Source: JBGPJM01 sp041485385
GTDB taxonomy: Bacteria; Planctomycetota; Phycisphaerae; Phycisphaerales; UBA1924
Assembly: GCA_041485385.1 (NCBI GenBank)
Contig: JBGPJM010000214.1
Location: 1-8,329 of the forward strand
Length of the DNA: 8,329 nucleotides
Direction: 5' to 3'
Both the position numbers and the translations under genes were made by a program. Each line of letters starts with the position of its first letter. Positions within the stretch are counted from its first letter, which is position 1. This document shows, in pieces, positions 4,770 to 8,329 of the stretch. The notes beneath the pieces are model-generated. The model saw nothing but the letters and a program-made list of their open reading frames with translations, was not told the origin of the DNA and did no database searches.

Positions 4770-5228
4770 ATGACCGACTTCCGTCGCCTAGTCGCCTGTC
4801 TGCTCGTCCTTACCCAAGCCCTCGTGGCTGCGGGGTTGGGTCCGCGCGCCCTTTGTCGTGATCCGAACGGCTCGACCTGTGTCGATTCGGTCCTGTCGCC
4901 TTGCTGCTGCCATCGGCAACAGGAGGTGCCGTGCTGCGGTGAGGATGGCTGCGGCGAGTCTCTGTCCGCCGAAATCGGCTCACCGCAGATTGCATCGGTC
5001 TGCCAGTGTGTCTGCACACCTGTCGCCGCTCAGCCACTGGTCGTCCAGCAGACCGACGTGAAGGCGAGCTTGGATCATGTCACCGGCTTTGACGCCGTCG
5101 TCGCAGTCGCGACTCTCCCGGTGATGCCGTGGCCGATGGTCGCACTGAGCCGTTGCGGCCCGCTGCGGACCGAACCGCCCGGATGTTCCGCACTGAGTCA
5201 CCTTGACAGCGTCATTCTGCGCTTGTAG
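4770..5228 (+). CDS. Secreted cysteine-rich protein preceding RND metal-efflux operon
   Basis: 152 residues. ATG at 4770 with GAGGA just upstream (spacing short, 3 bases) opens MTDFRRLVACLLVLTQALVA, a Sec-type signal peptide; cleavage is likely around residues 21-28. The mature N-terminal half is strongly Cys-rich: 11 cysteines between 29 and 82, including CCC (45-47), CC (55-56) and CQCVC (78-82), plus His48. Two more follow at 129 and 139. The C-terminal part is hydrophobic and ordinary. Spacing of the type LC...dG...CC...C.C...pL recalls small uncharacterised proteins found ahead of CusC/CzcC genes in planctomycetes and other bacteria; this is recollection, not a search result. The RND channel gene starts 97 bases downstream. 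A metal-binding or metal-sensing role outside the cytoplasm is inferred from cysteine content and position. Confidence 0.7.
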   Translation: MTDFRRLVACLLVLTQALVAAGLGPRALCRDPNGSTCVDSVLSPCCCHRQQEVPCCGEDGCGESLSAEIGSPQIASVCQCVCTPVAAQPLVVQQTDVKASLDHVTGFDAVVAVATLPVMPWPMVALSRCGPLRTEPPGCSALSHLDSVILRL

Positions 5229-5239
5229 TACGCGCTGAC

Positions 5240-5258
5240 CGCTCGCCGACTCCGAGCG
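5240..5258 (+). other. Stem-loop between the Cys-rich gene and the efflux operon
   Basis: CGCTCG-CCGACTC-CGAGCG forms a 6-bp stem with a 7-base loop, 11 bases after the stop of the Cys-rich gene and about 67 bases before the channel gene. Only two Ts follow, so it is not a convincing terminator. It could stabilise a transcript end or allow differential expression of the two genes. Confidence 0.28.
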
Positions 5259-5325
5259 TTCCGCGGTGGTAGCGCGCGCCGCGTTGCCGTTCCCCGTCAT
5301 CCAGTTCACCTTGGGAATCCCTCGT

Positions 5326-6759
5326 ATGAGGAATCGTTGGTCCATTCTCGGGCTTGTCGTGGCGGCGATGGCTAGCGGGTGCGTGAGCTATGAGCCGCGG
5401 CCGCTCGACGCCCGCGCCGAACTGGCCGCCTTGGCATCCCGGCGCTTGCCGGATGTCGTCACCGTCCGGGGCGACGGTCAACGTCCCGACCAGGCGGCGC
5501 CCGCCTTCGATCCCACGGACGGCCTGAACGAAGACGAGGCGGTCGCGGTGGCGCTCACGCTCAACCCCGACCTGCAGGTCGCTCGGGCCGCTATCGGCGA
5601 GTCGCAGGCCCTGCTCATCACCGCCAAGGTGCTGCCCAATCCCGAGGTCGGCCTGGGGTTCCGCAATGGCTTCAACGGGACGCCCGGATTTGTACTGGAT
5701 GCCGACCTGCTCTTCGAGCTGCTCAAGCCCGGCGAGCGCAGCGCACGCGTTGGTGTCGCCAACGCCAAGTCGAACGCATCCTGCGTGGAGGTGCTCGTCA
5801 AGGAATACGACCTTGCCACGGAAGTCAGACGGCAGGTCCTGACGGTGCTGGTTGCCGAGCACCAGTCGGCGTTGCTGGGCGATGAAGTGGCACTCCGCCA
5901 ACACGCCGCGGACCTGGTGGGTCAGCGAAGGGGTGTCGGCGAGGGAAACGACCTGGACGTCTCCGCCGCCGGCTTGGAGCTTGCCCAGGTGCAGCGCGAA
6001 AGGCGTCTGGCATCCGCCGAACTGGAGAGAGCGCGGCTGGAACTCAACCGACTCATGGGGTTGCCTCCGTCCTATCAGGTCCGACTCTCGGATTCCGGCA
6101 AGCCCCTCCGCGTCGCCATCCTCGACGACCCAAGCGATACCGAACTTCAGGAGCGGATGCTGGCCGGAAGGCTCGACCTGCGGTCCAAGGAGGCCGAGTA
6201 CCGGGCTGCCGAAGAGGAGCTGCGGTTGGCCGTCTCCCGGCAGTATCCCAGGATCAAGATCGGACCTTCAGTTGAACACGATGGGGTGACCGACAACTAC
6301 GTTGGCCTCGGGGCCACGCTGGAACTTCCCATCTTCGACCGCAACCAGGGCGGTATCGCGGCCGCGACCGCCGCCCGGGAGCGGACGCACGCCGAGTACA
6401 CGGCTCTCCTCCATCGACTCACAGCCGCTTCTTTCGCCGCCCGAACGCGGGCGCGAGCGGCCAAAGCGGAGATCGACGCCGAGGAACGCGACATCCTGCC
6501 CCTCCTCAATCGCAATCAGGACCTCTCTCGAGCGGCATTCGAGGCTCGGGAACTCAACGTGCTTGATTGGGTGACGGCGCAGGAGCGGGCGCTGCGCACC
6601 CGGCGGGCGTACCTCGACAGCGTGGTCGCCTATCGCCTCGCCATCCTCGACCTGGATGCCGCCACGGGATTGGCCATCACCAGGCCGCCCTCCGAACCGA
6701 ACACACAACCGCCGACACCAAGCACCGACAGAACACCGGGCCCGAAGGCCCAGGAGTAA
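5326..6759 (+). CDS. czcC: TolC/CzcC-type outer-membrane efflux channel lipoprotein
   Basis: 477 residues, outer-membrane channel of a heavy-metal RND exporter; the symbol denotes the family, not a proven metal. ATG at 5326 opens MRNRWSILGLVVAAMASGC, a lipoprotein signal with lipobox Cys19; GGGA lies nine bases upstream. Two outer-membrane efflux (OEP) repeats follow. The first begins NEDEAVAVALTLNPDLQVARA at about 68-88, with the usual LPNPEVGLGF at 103-112. The second includes VGLGATLELPIFDRNQGG at about 326-343, the conserved family strand, then a long helical stretch. The C-terminus, rich in Pro and Thr, is low complexity after TGLAIT. The adaptor gene starts three bases after the stop, and its ribosome binding site overlaps the end of this gene, so translation is probably coupled. 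The in-frame ATG or GTG codons upstream of 5326 lack signal-peptide sense. Confidence 0.93.
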   Translation: MRNRWSILGLVVAAMASGCVSYEPRPLDARAELAALASRRLPDVVTVRGDGQRPDQAAPAFDPTDGLNEDEAVAVALTLNPDLQVARAAIGESQALLITAKVLPNPEVGLGFRNGFNGTPGFVLDADLLFELLKPGERSARVGVANAKSNASCVEVLVKEYDLATEVRRQVLTVLVAEHQSALLGDEVALRQHAADLVGQRRGVGEGNDLDVSAAGLELAQVQRERRLASAELERARLELNRLMGLPPSYQVRLSDSGKPLRVAILDDPSDTELQERMLAGRLDLRSKEAEYRAAEEELRLAVSRQYPRIKIGPSVEHDGVTDNYVGLGATLELPIFDRNQGGIAAATAARERTHAEYTALLHRLTAASFAARTRARAAKAEIDAEERDILPLLNRNQDLSRAAFEARELNVLDWVTAQERALRTRRAYLDSVVAYRLAILDLDAATGLAITRPPSEPNTQPPTPSTDRTPGPKAQE

Positions 6760-6762
6760 GCC

Positions 6763-8196
6763 ATGCCACTTGCCCTCAAGTCCATCCTGTCCCTCTCCGC
6801 CCGCGTTCTGCCGGTATTGCTCACGACCGGCGTGCTGGCCGGCGTCGGTGTGCTCGGCCTCAAGACGGGATGGAAAATGCCGCCTGCTGCTGAGGTGTTC
6901 GGCGCGCCCGCCCCGAGTGCCGAAGGCTGGTGCCGCGACCACGGGGCACCGGAGGCAACCTGCGTCGTCTGCCGCGGACTGAAGGTGACATCCTCGCCTC
7001 CGTCGAAGCGCGTCAAGGGCGAGCCCGCGCTCATCGAGCCGCCGGTCGAGGGCAAGCTTCGTCCCGTCGTCCAGCTCCCCAACGCGGATGTGCTCCGCGT
7101 CGCCGGCGTGCAGACCGCACCCGCAGAGGTGCGGCTGCTGGTCGAGACGGTTGAGGCCAATGCCGAGTCCGGCTACGACATGACCCGCTATGCGCAGGTC
7201 GGCGCCCGTGTTCCGGGCTTCGCCTCGCTGGTCCGGGCCAAGGCCGGGCAGAAGGTCAAGAAGGGCGATGTGCTGTGCTTGGTGGATTCGGCCGAAGTCG
7301 GGAAGGCGAAGGCCGAACTGCTGCAAGCCGCGGCATCACTGGCGACCAAGCGGGCGGTGCTGGAGCGGGTCAAGACCTCGACCGCCGCGGGCTTCCGCAA
7401 CCAGGCGGACCAGATGGCCGCCGAAGCCGAAGTGCGAGAGGCGGGCATTCGCCTGTTCAACGCACGACAGGCGCTGACGAGCCTGGGGTTGCCGGTCCCC
7501 GAGGCGTTGGTCCAGGGCGTTCCGAACGAGAAGGACGTCCAGTTCCTTGGCCTCCCGCCCGACATCATCGCCGGCCTCGAACCCGCGAAGACGACATCCA
7601 ACCTCCTGCCGGTCATGTCGCCGCTCGACGGTCTCATTGTCTCGCAAGCGATTGTCCCGGGTGAGCTCGTTGATCCATCCCGGCCGTTGTTTGTCGTCGC
7701 CGACACCAGCCGGATGTGGATCACCGCGGAGCTTTCACCGGGGGATGCGGCGAAGATCCGAGTCGGTCTGGATATGGCCTTCCGCCCCGATGGCGTCACG
7801 GGTGAGCTGATCGTCGGGGCCGTCTCGTGGATCAGCACCGAGGTGAGCGAAAAGACCCGCACCGTGCAGGTCCGAGCGGAAGTGGCGAACCCTGACGGGC
7901 ACCTCAGGGCGCGGATGTTCGGTCGGGTATCGATCACAGTCGCCAGCAAGTCGTCAGCCCTGACCGTGCCCATCGCCGCGGTGCAGCCGGACGGGAACAC
8001 CAGCTTCGTGTTCGTCCGACTCAACGAGGAGGTCTACCGACCCCGCGTGGTCACGCTCGGCGGGAGCGCCGGCCTGTTCGTCGAGATCCTGAGCGGGCTG
8101 AGCGCCGGCGAAACCGTGGCGACCCAAGGCAGCTACTTCCTGGCCGCGCAGGCCAACCGCGGCAAGCTGGGCGCAGGCTGCTGCGCCAACGACTGA
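6763..8196 (+). CDS. czcB: RND efflux periplasmic adaptor (CzcB/CusB-type) with extra Cys motifs
   Basis: 477 residues, membrane fusion protein linking pump and channel in the periplasm. ATG at 6763 has AGGAG six bases upstream, overlapping the end of the channel gene. An N-terminal hydrophobic segment (about 8-33) anchors or exports it. A small Cys/His site follows: WCRDHGAPEATCVVC (56-70; Cys57, His60, Cys67, Cys70), as in adaptors that carry a metal-binding preface. The lipoyl/barrel-sandwich part includes GARVPGFASLVRAKAGQKVKK and VLCLVDSAEVGKAK (about 146-182), then a coiled-coil hairpin rich in Ala/Glu/Lys (about 183-245), the returning strand PLDGLIVSQAIVPGELV, the beta-barrel RMWITAELSPGDAAKIRVG (from 317), and the membrane-proximal domain to about 465. 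It ends GCCAND, a Cys pair that could be a second metal site. The pump gene follows after 21 bases. Confidence 0.94.
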   Translation: MPLALKSILSLSARVLPVLLTTGVLAGVGVLGLKTGWKMPPAAEVFGAPAPSAEGWCRDHGAPEATCVVCRGLKVTSSPPSKRVKGEPALIEPPVEGKLRPVVQLPNADVLRVAGVQTAPAEVRLLVETVEANAESGYDMTRYAQVGARVPGFASLVRAKAGQKVKKGDVLCLVDSAEVGKAKAELLQAAASLATKRAVLERVKTSTAAGFRNQADQMAAEAEVREAGIRLFNARQALTSLGLPVPEALVQGVPNEKDVQFLGLPPDIIAGLEPAKTTSNLLPVMSPLDGLIVSQAIVPGELVDPSRPLFVVADTSRMWITAELSPGDAAKIRVGLDMAFRPDGVTGELIVGAVSWISTEVSEKTRTVQVRAEVANPDGHLRARMFGRVSITVASKSSALTVPIAAVQPDGNTSFVFVRLNEEVYRPRVVTLGGSAGLFVEILSGLSAGETVATQGSYFLAAQANRGKLGAGCCAND

Positions 8197-8217
8197 CGAG
8201 AGTCCCGGAGACCCCAC

Positions 8218-8329
8218 GTGCTCAACTGGATCATCAACTGGTCGCTCCGCAACCGCTTCCTCGTCATCGTCGGGGCGTTGCTGTTCGCCGGGCTGGGAGT
8301 GTTAGCGCTTCGGCACCTGGATATCGACG
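8218..8329 (+). CDS. czcA: CzcA/CusA-type heavy-metal RND pump, N-terminus only
   Basis: Only the first 37 codons lie in the window. The start is GTG at 8218 with GGAG seven bases upstream (8207-8210). The visible sequence begins MLNWIINWSLRNRFLV, then the first transmembrane helix IVGALLFAGLGVLAL and RHLDID, just ahead of the expected DALPD segment. This is the standard N-terminus of heavy-metal RND pumps, proton-driven inner-membrane exporters of about 1,000-1,050 residues. The NRFLV...GALLF start resembles CusA-like members at least as much as CzcA, so Cu/Ag versus Zn/Co/Cd cannot be decided; the charged residues of transmembrane helix 4 that help tell them apart are outside the window. 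It completes the channel-adaptor-pump gene order. Confidence 0.92.
   Translation, partial: MLNWIINWSLRNRFLVIVGALLFAGLGVLALRHLDID

Noticed and set aside
5266..5325. Upstream GTG/ATG-type start for the channel protein
   Set aside because: The added 20 residues hide the lipoprotein signal that begins at ATG 5326.
6268..7326. 352-codon minus-strand open frame under the channel and adaptor genes
   Set aside because: It straddles two well-recognised plus-strand genes; its translation has no recognisable domain.
1..8329. CRISPR array, rRNA, insertion sequence or replication origin
   Set aside because: No regularly spaced repeats, rRNA-like sequence, transposase or terminal inverted repeats seen on either strand.

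Overview
The window is GC-rich, tightly packed bacterial DNA. Gene content and style point to Planctomycetota, possibly Phycisphaerae, but this is inference: an rpsP-trmD-rplS cluster without rimM between rpsP and trmD, an S16 with an Ala/Lys tail, several starts without a Shine-Dalgarno sequence, and a small Cys-rich protein in front of a heavy-metal RND operon. No 16S gene or long unique marker is present to settle it.

The left third (1-2936) is chromosomal core, all on the minus strand and read right to left. It starts with a class II tRNA-Leu(UAA), then rpsP (ribosomal protein S16, TTG start), a strong intrinsic terminator, trmD (tRNA m1G37 methyltransferase), a structured 133-base gap, rplS (ribosomal protein L19) and a second strong terminator. 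A zinc-independent-looking MDR dehydrogenase follows and runs off the left edge. A 22-base piece resembling a tRNA 3' end lies just behind the tRNA-Leu.

The tRNA-Leu 5' end marks a sharp change. To its right, content becomes accessory and mostly plus strand. First comes a start-less C-terminal ORF fragment that runs straight out of the tRNA boundary. Next is a lipoprotein with an acetolactate-decarboxylase-like fold, then a convergent SAM-dependent methyltransferase on the minus strand. Divergent from that is a secreted Cys-rich protein, followed by a CzcCBA/CusCBA-type tripartite efflux operon: outer-membrane channel lipoprotein, periplasmic adaptor, and the first 37 codons of the inner-membrane RND pump.

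The right half reads as a metal-resistance module. The RND pump, adaptor and channel would form an envelope-spanning exporter. The adaptor carries its own N-terminal Cys/His site and C-terminal Cys pair, and the Cys-rich protein and the His-site lipoprotein are candidate metal-binding partners outside the cytoplasm. The actual metal cannot be read from the sequence. The least explained parts are the acetolactate-decarboxylase-like lipoprotein, which keeps the metal ligands but seems to lack other catalytic residues, and the Cys-rich secreted protein.
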